Source of the DNA: Thermothielavioides terrestris NRRL 8126
Lineage: Eukaryota > Ascomycota > Sordariomycetes > Sordariales > Chaetomiaceae
NCBI RefSeq assembly: GCF_000226115.1
Contig: NC_016462.1
Coordinates: 2,542,001 to 2,606,000, forward strand
Reading direction: 5' to 3'
Length of the DNA stretch: 64,000 nt
Positions 32,669 to 43,164 of the stretch are shown here, in pieces. The notes under the pieces are model-generated. The model had not been told where the DNA came from and made no database searches. It saw only the letters and a program-made list of their open reading frames with translations. Within the stretch, counting starts at the first letter, position 1. Every line of letters begins with the position of its first letter. The position numbers and the translations under genes are program-made.

Positions 32669-35600
32669 ATGTCGCTCTTCATGGGCCGGGGGACGCCCGC
32701 GACGGCAGCGTCCACAGGAAGCTTGGGCGGGACGACGCTGGGCGGGCAGTCCACGACAACTGGAGCAGGCTCCGGCAACAGCATCTTTGGCTCGACAACA
32801 ACCGGGAGCTCTCTGTTTGGCAACAAGCCGACAACGACCGGGAGCTCTCTGTTTGGAAACACGACGACAACGACAGGGAGCTCTCTGTTTGGCAACACGA
32901 CGACAACGCCCACCACGACCCAGCCTTCAACAGGTCTCGGCACCTCGCTCTTCGGCACATCGACGACCACCCCGAAAACGTCCCTTTTTGGGGGCAATAC
33001 GGCAACAACAGCAACGAGCCAGCAGCCGACCGGCAACAGCATCTTTGGCAGCACACTGGGCGGCTCCACCGCGACAACCACCCAGCCAGCCGCTGGGACG
33101 AGCCTTTTCTCTTCCACACCGCTCGGCGGCGGCGGCCTGGGTCTTGGCCTGGGCAACACCACGACGACGAACCCCGCCGCCTCGACCAACCAGCAGCAAC
33201 AACAGCAGCAGCAGCAAGCACCGCCCACGGGCGCGCTCTTCGACAGCCTCCTCGCCAAGAACAAGAAACAAGCCGAGGGCGAGACGGCGCTGGGCGAGCT
33301 GCCCTCCCTGCAGCTCGGGCTGGGCGATCTGCGCCAGCGCCTCAAGAAGCTCGGCCCGTCGCAGGACCGGCCATTGGAGCACGGCAAGGCACACTACTTC
33401 CTCGCCGCGTCGGGCGTGGACCCCGGGGCGGCCGTGCGCGACCTCGGCGCCTTCGGGCTGCAGGCGCGGGAGCGCGGCGCCGGCGTGCCGGGGGCTGGAT
33501 TTGGCGGCGGCGTGGGCGAGGTGGACGTGGAGACTTACCTCGCGAACCTGCAGACCAAGACCACGCTGAGCATGATCGCCGACGGGCTGGAGCGTTCGGC
33601 GCGCGACTTCGACGCGTTCCTGGAGGAGAACGTCACGATGGAGTGGGAGGCGCAGCGCAAGAGGATCTACGAGCATTTCGGCATCAAACCGCGGGAGGAA
33701 GCCGCTGGCGCGGCGGTTCCGCGCGCGTCGACGCCGTCCAAGGAGGGCCAGGGCACGTTCGGGCGGTCGAGGCGGAAGGCCAGCCAGGCTGCCAGCAGCG
33801 AGCGGCCCACGAAGCGGGCGAGCGTGCTTGGCAAGTCGGCCATGCGCTCCGTCATCGGGACGCCCAGTCGGATCGGCGCTCACGCCTCTGCGTTTACCGA
33901 CGTAGAGGCTGGCAGCAGCAAGGATGCTTCTGGGTCGCTTAGCGGCGTCGTGTCGACGGACGACCGGCTGCTGCGTGAGAAGCAGGGCAAGCTGGCAGAG
34001 AAGATGCGCGAGCTCAACGACGCGCGGCAGCGAGGGCTGCCTTTCTACATCTGCCGCGACCTGGCCGACTTGGAGTCCAAGTCGGGTGACCGGCACGGAC
34101 CGCATATCGTGGAGGCGTACCGGGCCATGATGGAGATTGTCGGGGAGAACCCGGACGCGGAAGAGGCGCCTCGGGAACGGCAGTTCGCCAAGCTGTATTT
34201 GGACCCGAACTCGCAGTCTCCCAACGCGATGGCGATGCGGAAGCAGATCCTGAAGGGGGCCAATGCGTTCCTGGAGAAGCAGTTCTGGAACGAGGTCAAC
34301 GCGCTCATCGCCAAGTACCCGCAGGATGCAAACCTGGGCGGCCTGCCCGACGTGGTCAGCAAGGTCAAGGCGTACATCCGGCTCCGCATCGTGCGGAAGA
34401 CGCTGGTGCCCGACAACGTCGACCTCCAGCAGGTGAACGGCGAGTACATCTGGGCCATCGTGTTCTACCTGCTGCGGGCGGGCTTCGTGAGCGAGGCGGC
34501 GCAGTACGTCAACAACAACCAGAACCACTTCCGGAGCATCGACCGGACCTTCTCGGGCTACATCAACAGCTACGCGTCGAGCGAGGAGAGGCGCCTGAAG
34601 CGGCAGATGCAGGACCGGTGCACGAGCGAGTACAACCAGCGGATCCGCAACGCGCCCGAGGGCTCGATCGATCCGTTCCGGATGGCGTGCTACAAGATCA
34701 TCGGCCGGTGCGACCTCAGCAACCGCAGCCTGGAAGGGCTGCAGACCGACGTCAACGACTGGATCTGGCTCCAGTTCAACCTGGCGCGCGAGACGGACCG
34801 GTCGGTGGAGCTGGCGGGCGAGTCGTACGGCCTCGCTGAACTGCAGGCGAGCATCCGCGAGATCGGGCTGAAGCACTTCCCCAAGACGCCGGCCGAGGAC
34901 GCTAACGGCAGCTTCGGCATGTTCTTCTACCTGCAAGTGCTATCGGGCATGTTCGAGCAGGCGATCGCGTACCTGTACCCCTTCTCGTACGTGGACGCGG
35001 TGCACTTCGCCGTGGCGCTGACCTACTACGGCCTGCTGCGGCCGGCGGACGCGCTGTCGGCGGCGGGCAACGAGCTGCTCTCGCACAACACGCGCAGCCA
35101 GCCGCAGATCAACTTTGCGCGCATGCTCGGCTACTACACGCGCGACTTCCGGGCGGCCAACGCGGCGGCGGCGGTCGACTACCTGGTGCTCATCTGCCTG
35201 AACGCGGACGAGGCGGGCGGGCGGCAGCACGCGGCGGTGTGCCACGAGGCGCTGCGCGAGCTGGTGCTCGAGTCGCGCGAGTTCAGCCGGCTCATCGGCG
35301 ACATCCGGCCGGACGGGCGGCGCATCAAGGGCGTCATCGAGCAGCGCGGCCCGCTGATCGCGCTGGGGCAGGAGGACGACTTCATCCGGGCCATCACGCT
35401 GCAGGCGGCCGGCTTCGCCGACGACAACGGCCGCACGACGGACGCCGTGCTGCTGTACCACCTCGCCGAGGACTACGACACGGTGGTGTCGATCGTCAGC
35501 CGGGCGCTCAGCGAGGCGGTGTCGCTTGAAATCGGCGAGGACCCGATGCGGCTGGTGCCTGTGAAGCCGCGGGTCGAGAACGGCGGCGGCGGCGGCGGCG

Positions 35601-36286
35601 GCGCGGAACCCGAGGCGCAGCCCGGCAGCAGCCTGAGCCTGGCGGCTATTGACGACCCCGTGGAGCTGGCGCGCACGATGATGGCCATGTACGAGCGCGA
35701 CCACATGTTCTGGCAGAAGATACGCGAGCCGAACCGGGTGGCGTGCAAGGTGCTGCTGCAGATGAGCGAGATCAAGGGGCTGGTGGAGGCGGGCAAGTGG
35801 CCGCAGTGCTTGGATGTGCGTTTTCTCCCTTTTTTTTCTTTTCTCTTTCTTTTCTTTTTACACTATTCATCCTCTATCTCGTCCCTCCTGTCCCTACGTC
35901 CCCACCCCCTACTTTTATCCATATGAATTAGTAGATTACTGACAAACAATTCTCTCAACGTGCAGAAGATCCGGGCGCTCGAGATCCTCCCGCTCACGGC
36001 GCGCGGCGACCCGGGGGTGATACGCAGCTACGCGGCGCGCTTCGCGGGGCTCGCGCAGCCGGTGGCCATCAACGTGCCGAACCTGCTGCTGTGGACGGTG
36101 GTCTGCTGCACGCGGCAGCGCGAGCGGCTCGCGGGCGGGCAGTTCAGCGGCAACGCGTCCACGGCCCGCCAGATGGCCGACGAGCTCAAGCAGATGACCG
36201 TCGACCTCACCGCCTACACCAGCCAGCTGCGCTACCGCCTGCCGCCGCACCTGCACGAGGCGCTGGCGCGGGCATCGGCCGATTGA
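32669..36286 (+). CDS. nic96: Nucleoporin Nic96 (Nup93 family) with N-terminal FG repeats
   Basis: Two exons, 32669-35815 and 35966-36286, with a 150-bp intron (GTGCGT...TGCAG), encode 1155 residues. The C-terminal two thirds match the Nic96/Nup93 helical scaffold: GEYIWAIVFYLLRAGFVSEA, NNQNHFRSIDRTFSGYINSY, DPFRMACYKIIGRCDLSNRS and YPFSYVDAVHFAVALTYYG. Near residue 187, ALFDSLLAKNKKQAEGE is the short helix that docks the Nsp1-Nup49-Nup57 channel complex in inner-ring studies of related fungi. The first 170 residues hold seven phenylalanine-glycine motifs (SIFGS, SLFGN) in Thr/Ser-rich sequence, and a Gln run follows at about 175-183. The product anchors the inner ring of the nuclear pore. 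The start ATG has context gaccATG. The Gly/Ala insert near residue 975 is species-specific low complexity. Confidence 0.94.
32804..32911 (+). repeat. 36-bp tandem repeat encoding FG motifs
   Basis: Three consecutive copies begin GGGAGCTCTCTGTTTGG at 32804, 32840 and 32876, an exact 36-bp period. Each encodes a 12-residue unit of type GSSLFGN plus Thr-rich spacer in Nic96. Confidence 0.85.
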
Positions 36287-36861
36287 GGGGGTGTAAAGGA
36301 ACAGTTTTGGGGGAAAGGGGAGCTGTTTACCGGTGGCAACAGGGAATGGGGGGGGAAGGGGTGAGAGCGAGTATCTGGATGACGGCGCGCTGGGCGATGG
36401 ATGGACCTGGAAGCAATAATACCTTTGTAGAGAAGAGTATGGACTACATCTGCCATGGCTATGACAGTGTTATCCGCAGTTGCGCCGATTGTTTCCCTTC
36501 TTCGGATAAGCTACACCAAATCCGTACCGTGGCTGAAAAAGAGCTCAATGGCGCAGTGATTGGGCCGGCCTTGCTGGAATATCTGGCCCCGGTCTGCACA
36601 TGACTCGCACCTGCGCTGCGAGGTTCAAAGACCTGAGTCGCCCCGCCCACCAATCTCCGCTGCTCCGCCACCAAACCGCGCAGGATCACTACACCCGAGC
36701 CGGGGGGAGAGGCGCCAACCAGTGGAACGCAGGCGCTCGCCGTTCACTAATTTACGGCAGCAGTTTGTTTGGGGTGTGCCTTGCAGCAGTGTTTGCTGCT
36801 GTGTATTCCGTAGTACTTGTTTGCTCATTTTTTTTATTTGTCCTATTTTCCCGTGGCCCCC
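36287..36861. other. Intergenic region between NIC96 and the bZIP gene
   Basis: About 575 bp between co-directional genes, holding the NIC96 3' flank and the bZIP promoter, T-rich near 36820-36850. No gene is visible. Confidence 0.5.
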
Positions 36862-39051
36862 ATGGCGGCGGCCTGGGACGCTGCTACCCCGGCTACTACC
36901 CCGGCCACGAGCACCATCGACGCTTCCTCTGCAGCTGCAGCCGACCGACAAGCGGGATCCACAACCCCGTTCCTGGCACGCACCTACCCGGGATTTGCTG
37001 CTGGTGCTGGCGGCGGCGGCGGCCGTGGTAGCATTGGGGGTGGGGGTCGGGGTAGGGGTGCGGGTGCCGCAGTGCTCCTCCCGGACCGCGCTCCTGGCCA
37101 ACCCGAGTGGGGGACCGCTGCGCCCACCGCCGCCGGAATCGCGTCGCCGTCGGCTTCCCCGTCTCCGGCGGCTACGGACGGCGGTCCTCCCGGCCCCGAC
37201 ACCCCGAGCAGCGCCACCGATGCCGCCGCCGCCGCCAGAAAGCGCCCCAGGACCGCCCGCGGCGCCCGCGGCGTGGCCAACCTGACCCCGGAGCAGCTGG
37301 CGCGGAAACGCGCCAATGGTGAGTGGAGACCCCCTCCTCTGACACCGTCTCCGCGCCGGATCCGGGGGTTTCCAAGTCGGATTGGGATCGGGATCGGGGT
37401 CGGGATCCAAAGCTGACAATCTCCCCCATCCCACATGCAGACCGCGAGGCCCAGCGTGCCATCCGCGAGCGCCAGCGCCAGCGCATGGAGCAGTATGAGC
37501 GCGAAATCGCCGAGCTCAAGGCCCAACAGCCCTACCAAGAGCTGCAGGGCGTGCTGCGCCAGAAGGAGGCCGTCGAGGCCGAGCTGGCCGACGTGAAGCG
37601 CTGCTTGGCCGCCATCGTGGCCATGATCCAGCCCGTTCTCGGTGGTCCTGCTGCTGGTGCTGGTATGTCTGCTTTCGACACCGTTTTCCCGTGTCTGTTT
37701 CAGGGCGCTAAGGAGAGAGAAAAACATAGTGCCGGCTGGCTCGCCGTCTCCCGGCCAGAGCCATCATCCTCCAGCACGGCCGCTCACAGCACCATCGACG
37801 GACAACTCTGCGTCGACGCCGACGAGCGTCACCTCTCCCGTGTCCGTGTCCGCCGGGCCTCACGGCCATTGGCAGAGCAGCAGTCCCTCGCCAGCGGTGC
37901 TGCCGGGTAGCATCGACGGGCCGCCGCAGCAGGCGCCCGAGCTGGCGATCCTGCGCCAGCAGCGCTACCATCTCGCCCACGGGCTGGACCTGGGCTCCGA
38001 GCGGCTGGCCCTCGGCTTCCTGGTCGACTCGAGCACCAAGATACCCCGCATCAAGACCGGCGTCGACGGCGCGCAGGATTCGGGCCAGTACCGCCACGTG
38101 CCCATGAAGCACGACTGGACTGCCGCAGTGTCAGCGATGCCCGCCGGTATGCAACCACCCCCGCCGGCGCACCCGCCGGCGCACCCTCCCATCTACGCGC
38201 AGCCAGCTCCCCTCCCCGGCGTCATCCCGACCTCGGCGCCGTTCCCCCTTCCCGCGCACGCCACCTGCGCCGCCTCCCCCTCCGCCCCTTCTTCCTCCAC
38301 CGTTGCTGTCGCCGACCCGCCGATCTACACTCTCACCCCGCGCAACTGCCCGCCCACCTGCCCGCTCGACTCGATCCTCCTCGACTTCCTCGCCGAGCGC
38401 CGCCAGCGCTTCGCCGAAGGCCACTCGGCCGCCGAGATCCTCGGGCCGCGCTACCCGTCCGTCTCGTCGCTGCTCAACCCGGCCGTGTCGGTGCACGCCC
38501 ACCCGCTCTCCAAGGTGTTCACCGACATCCTGGCGCGCTTCCCGCACCTGTCGACGCTCCCCGAGCGCACTGCCGTGCTGTACCTCATGTTCCTGCTCAT
38601 GCGCTGGATGGTCCTGCCGACGCAGGCCAACTACGACCGCCTGCCGCCCTGGTACCGGCCCCTGCGCGTGCAGATCGACCACCCTTCCGATTCCAGCCCG
38701 GGCCCTTCCGACCCCGGCCCCGGCTTGGGGGCGCACGCCGCCCGCGGGCACCCGGCCTGGTACGACTACCTGCCGTTCCCGCGCATGCGCGAGCGGCTGG
38801 TGCGCGCGTACGCCGGCCCCGCCGACTTCCCGTTCGATGACTTCTTCATCCCCTTCACGTCGACGCTGAGCGTCAACTGGCCGTACGACGACGCGCTCGT
38901 GCTGCTCGCCAGCCCCGTCGACGACGAGCTCATGATCAACCCCGTCTTCGAGCAGCACCTGGGCGTGCTGGCCAACTGGTCGCTCGGCGAGGCCTTCCAC
39001 CGCGCCTTTCCCGACCTGGCCGGGTGCTATAATTTGAAGAAGGGGAGTTGA
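36862..39051 (+). CDS. bZIP transcription factor with C-terminal DUF3425 domain
   Basis: Exons 36862-37318, 37441-37662 and 37730-39051 encode 666 residues. The first junction rebuilds the basic region, ARKRANDREAQRAIRERQRQ, followed by a short leucine-zipper-like coiled coil (YEREIAELKAQQPYQELQGV). This variant basic region is typical of fungal bZIP proteins that carry DUF3425 and may bind DNA atypically. The C-terminal half (about residues 430-660) fits DUF3425: CPLDSILLDFLAERRQRFAE, LPERTAVLYLMFLLMRWMVL, PTQANYDRLPPWYRP and SVNWPYDDALVLL. For the second intron, only the TAG acceptor at 37727-37729 keeps the frame open; the nearer CAG at 37701-37703 leads into a stop. A Pro-rich stretch at about residues 365-420 could hold one more small intron. 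Expected to be nuclear; targets unknown. Confidence 0.85.
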
Positions 39052-39406
39052 TGGCGCGGCAGTTCCGGGGGGGGTGGGGTTGAGGTCGCGGACGCAGGAT
39101 GCGGAGAGAAGGGGATCTACCTACGCGTTTACGACTTGAACTTTGAGGAGGGAAGGGAGAGTTCTTACAGGAGCGGAATTGGAAAAGCCTGCGCATTGAG
39201 CAGCCCATTGGTGGGCAGATACCACAACTTCGCTCTATATATCTGTAATATGCGTGCACATCAGTCGTAGATAGACTGGACAGGCCGTACACACAATACG
39301 CCCGGGGACCTTTCGCCGGGCGCCGTAAAATTCACCATTCCCAACCAACCAACTACCCATCCATGCCCATACATCATCCGTCCCATTCCGCACGTATGTG
39401 TGCGCC
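39052..39406. other. Convergent intergenic region, bZIP / DCAF4-like
   Basis: Only about 355 bp separate the two stop codons, so the 3' untranslated regions probably lie close together or overlap. Nothing else is seen. Confidence 0.5.
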
Positions 39407-41300
39407 TTACGCCCAGAAAGAGTACTTCCGGATCCACTGCCCATCGCCGACAAACAGGCCCGGATGCTTCTCGCCCGGCAAGGTCTGCCACATCAAGCAG
39501 CGCACCACCGCCGACGCCTCCAGCCCGTCCACGTCGCCGCCATCCACCCTCGCCCCGTCCCCCAGTGAGTAGAGCCCGACGGTCCGGTCGTCGTGCGCCG
39601 CCGCCACCAGCCCCGCCCCGTAGCCCGTCTCGGGCGGCAGCAGGTCCAGCCCGATCTGCAGGTGCGCCGCGTTCCGGTACGCGGGGAACTCCACCACCGG
39701 CAGCGTCGGCCAGCAACGCCCGCCGCCCGCGCTGCTGGCGCTCCCTGGCCAACTACTACCACCATCACTGGTATTCAGCAAGCCACCAGCGCCGGCCCGC
39801 CCGCGCCCCAGCCAGCGCACGTCGTACAGCGCCATGCTGCTGCGCGGGCCGGCCACCAGCACGCCCCAGGCGCCGACGGGCCGCACGTGGGCGGCGCTGC
39901 TGGCGTGCGGGAACGTGTTGCGCGCGGCCGTCCACGCGGCCGGCGGCGTGCGCAGGTCCAGCAGGCACACGTGCCCGGAGCGGGTGCCCGCCAGGAGCAG
40001 GTCGGGGTGTCCGGCCCCAGTGGAAGACGAGAGGAGGGAGGAGGATGAGGAGGAGGCGGGGTTGATGTTGTTGTTGTGGTGGTGGTGGAAGAAGGCCACC
40101 GAGAGGACGTCGCGTTGCCAGGGGAGGATGTCCGGGTCGGCATGGTGGTGGCGGCTGCGGCGGGGGGGAGGTTGATGAAGACGGCGCCCGGCGGGATAGC
40201 CGCCGCGGCGTGGTCCCGGCGGGGTGAGGCAGGTTAGTTCGCCGTCACGCAGCTGGATCAGGCCGCGGTCTGTTCCGGCGATGCAGGTTAGCGGTGAGCT
40301 CGCCGGGGCGGGTTCCATGGCGTAGATGGTGTTGGCCGAGTCTCCGCGGAGCTCGGCCATTTGCACGTCGATGCCGGATGGATCTGTGGGAGTGGACCAC
40401 GTCAGCAGTTGCGTCGTGTACAGAACGGCGAGAAGGGAGATTGAACGGGAAATGGAGAGGGGCATACCGCTGTCCACCATCCACGCCGGAGTTGCGTCGC
40501 TCGGAGGTATAAGCTGCTCGATAGTTACCGGACCGCCGGATTTGTAGTGACGAGCCACAAGTAATCTCAGCGATGGCTCGTGGAATTTCACCGAGGTGAC
40601 CACGGACTCAGCCCAGTACCAGCGGTGTCTTGGCTGGAAGCTGATGTTGGGATATGTTTGAGCAGCGTAGCTGAAGTTGATGCTGCTCGCCGCACTGTTA
40701 GGAGAGACGCTCGGCCCAAGGAGGCACCAGTCCAGACTCACCATTCCTTGGTGTCTCGCGGGATGTATGAGGATGCCAGCAACCGCTCGTTGAACACGGC
40801 ATAGGCAACGCCCAGGCCGCGCCGCTCGTCGCCGCCTCCCACCCACATTGATGACATAGCTGCCGAGCCGGCGGGCGGCCAAAGATTCACTCCGCCCTTG
40901 GCCCTCAGCCCCCCCGCGAACACCTTGCCCATGGTCTCCCCGATGGGCACAGCATCCCCGCCCCTGCCAGTGACTCCGGCCTCCCTCATGAGCAAGCCTC
41001 CCAACAGCGGCGCCTGCAAGGCCCGTGCCCGCTTCACCGTCAGCGCCTCGCGCCGCATCCTCTCCTGCCGCTCGGCCTGTTCCTTCTCCTCGAGTGCCCT
41101 CCGCTTCACATTTTGCGCCGACCAGGCGGCTCCTACCGGCGCCGTCCGGCTGTCTTCGATGCGGAAGTACTTCCGCTTGGCGCTGTCTGCGAACCCATCA
41201 GCCTCCCCCCTCCCGAACGGACAGCAGGATCCGGGCCACGGACGGGGAAAGACCGACCGTAGTAGTAGCCGGGAATCTCCAGGTTACCCGTCGCCGCCAT
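39407..41300 (-). CDS. DCAF4-like WD40-repeat protein
   Basis: Exons 41300-41258, 41186-40742, 40694-40468 and 40383-39407 encode 563 residues; the 47-bp second intron is the shortest found here. The rebuilt N-terminus NLEIPGYYYDSAKRKYFRIE matches the PG(F/Y)YYD...YF signature of DDB1- and CUL4-associated factor 4. A basic coiled segment follows (KRRALEEKEQAERQERMRRE). WD40 blades are recognisable in the C-terminal half: LTCIAGTDRGLIQL, DLLLAGTRSGHVCLLDLRT, GVLVAGPRSSMALYDVRWL and GLVAAAHDDRTVGLYSL. The LDLR and YDVR ends resemble the WDxR box used to bind DDB1, so a substrate-receptor role for a CUL4 ubiquitin ligase is a reasonable inference, not a demonstrated one. Related fungal proteins carry the misleading name 'myocyte-specific enhancer factor 2d'. 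His- and Ser-rich insertions (around 40030-40100) are low complexity. Confidence 0.82.
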
Positions 41301-43164
41301 CGTCAGGTTGCAGTTCCAGCAGGGTCAAAAAAAAAATTCCTCGCGTCACGAGACGCGAGGTGACGACGTGATGGAAGATGGCCGAGCTGACGCGAGGCAC
41401 ACCACGCACCACCAGACCCGCCCCTAGCCACCTGCAGCGGCCCTCACTCCTTCGTCGTGATCCGAAGTGGCGTATGCACTACGTTCCAACGTCCACAAGC
41501 CTGCCTCACTGCAGACTGGTGGCGAGAGGGAGGCCGGGGAATAAGAGAGAAGAAGACGGCCCTAATCCGGCGTATTCGTCCTGCACTGCATACACACGTA
41601 CACATGCATGTATACACACATGCAAGCATGCAGCACCAAGTCAAAGGAGTGTCACCCGGAAAAACTCTGCGTGTGCGTGTGCGTATGCCTGCTTGCGTGG
41701 TGGCGCGAGTGCGTCCTGCGTCGTCTGTGCTGCGCAGTCTTTTGCGTCGTCACCGTCGTCGTCGTCAACCGATTGTTGCCACAGGATCAAATCATCATCC
41801 GTCATTCGCTGCCGCTCCTGCATGCAAAAGTGAGAAAAAATAGAGCGGAAAAAAGAAGGAAGAAGAAAAAACAAGAAGAGATCGCAAAAGTACGAATGTA
41901 AAAAGCCAGAGGTTTCAGACGGAAGCCCCAACTGGTCCTTTTCAAAATTCAGTGCTGATTCGGTGCTGATGTGAGTTCTGTATCGCGGGGCAGTTGTGTG
42001 GTGTTGCCTCAACAAGCAGGCCCGGACAGATCCAATTAACATTGCCCACCCCCATTTCGGTCATTCAAAATCACAGACAAAAACACAACAACTACATCAT
42101 CACAGCAGCATCAATTTGAGGCGCTAAAAGCTGCAAACCTATACAATTGAGCAGGAATGGCATAGCAAAGGCTTGTCCAACTATTTTATTGCGCTCCAAG
42201 ACCCTAATCACCCTCGAAAGCTCCCCTATCATATAGCGCTCTTACCTAAGGTACTAAAAATTACAGTGGGTTACAGTGGGTTCGGTCCTAGCGTCGTAGG
42301 GGCTCGGATTCGCTTGGGTTCGCTCGTTGCGTTGGGAATCATGATCGCATTGTGATCGCGAGGTAGAGGAGAGTCGAAAAAAAGTATATTTGGGAGAAAA
42401 TTAAGTCGGTTCTGTTGCTCTGGGAGACTTGTTGATTTGAAGAAGAATTGGTGAAAATCAGCCTGATCGAAATAGGTGGGGATGTAACCGAAATGCCCGG
42501 GGTGGGCAACGTTTGCTGAAGGAAGTGGTTGGCCCGTTCGGCATCGTTAGCAAGCAAAGCTTTGTTGAGCAGGCGGCTGATTGCGCTCTTGGGCTGTTTG
42601 TTGCCAGCGAGAAACAGATGCCAGCAGCTGGTAGGTAGGCTTGCCTGGCCGCGACGCCTGAAAAATACTCGACCCTCAACCAACATCGACACAACGAAGC
42701 TTGGAGTTCACGTGATAACTACCATGGCAGACGGTATATTGGGTTCGCTGTGAGGAAGAGGAGCTGTGAAAGGGAAAAAGGAAGGGATTTACTGTCTCGC
42801 AGATTCCATCTTAATCCTTCGAGGCTTGACTGAGTGTTCCCGCTCAAGGCCTCAAGAGAAGCTGGAACTGCGAACAGCCACACAGCATAGCCATCACATC
42901 ACAGTCACGGACCTCCCAAAGACATTATTTTTACTGATTTATTAGATTGTCTAAGGAAATCGAGGCGAGTCTAGCCTCGGTGTACCAAAGTCCATACAAG
43001 ACTTGTCAGAAAAATGAAAGAGATATCCCGGCCGTTCCATGTCTATCTAAAACCGACCCTCCCTACAGCCGAGATTTCCTCCGCAACTGGCACAGAGCGC
43101 AGCAGGTGGTGGTATGTGATGTTGCATGGTGTGTGCTGGGGGCCCGCCCACTTCAACGAGGCGC
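41301..43164. other. Intergenic region between DCAF4-like and PMA1
   Basis: About 1.9 kb between two minus-strand genes, containing the DCAF4-like promoter and the PMA1 3' flank. Alternating purine-pyrimidine tracts (CA/TG with CATGCATG) lie at 41585-41705. A TTACCTAAGGTA palindrome-like motif is at 42242-42253. No gene is recognised. Confidence 0.5.

Noticed and set aside
32927..34936. 669-codon minus-strand reading frame opposite NIC96
   Set aside because: It is a mirror of the GC-rich third positions of NIC96. It is rich in Arg, Ala, Val and His, with no conserved motif, while the plus strand is clearly Nic96.
37663..37703. Shorter 41-bp version of the second bZIP intron
   Set aside because: Using the CAG at 37701-37703 leads straight into a TAA; the TAG at 37727-37729 keeps the frame and leaves a CTAAG branch site inside.
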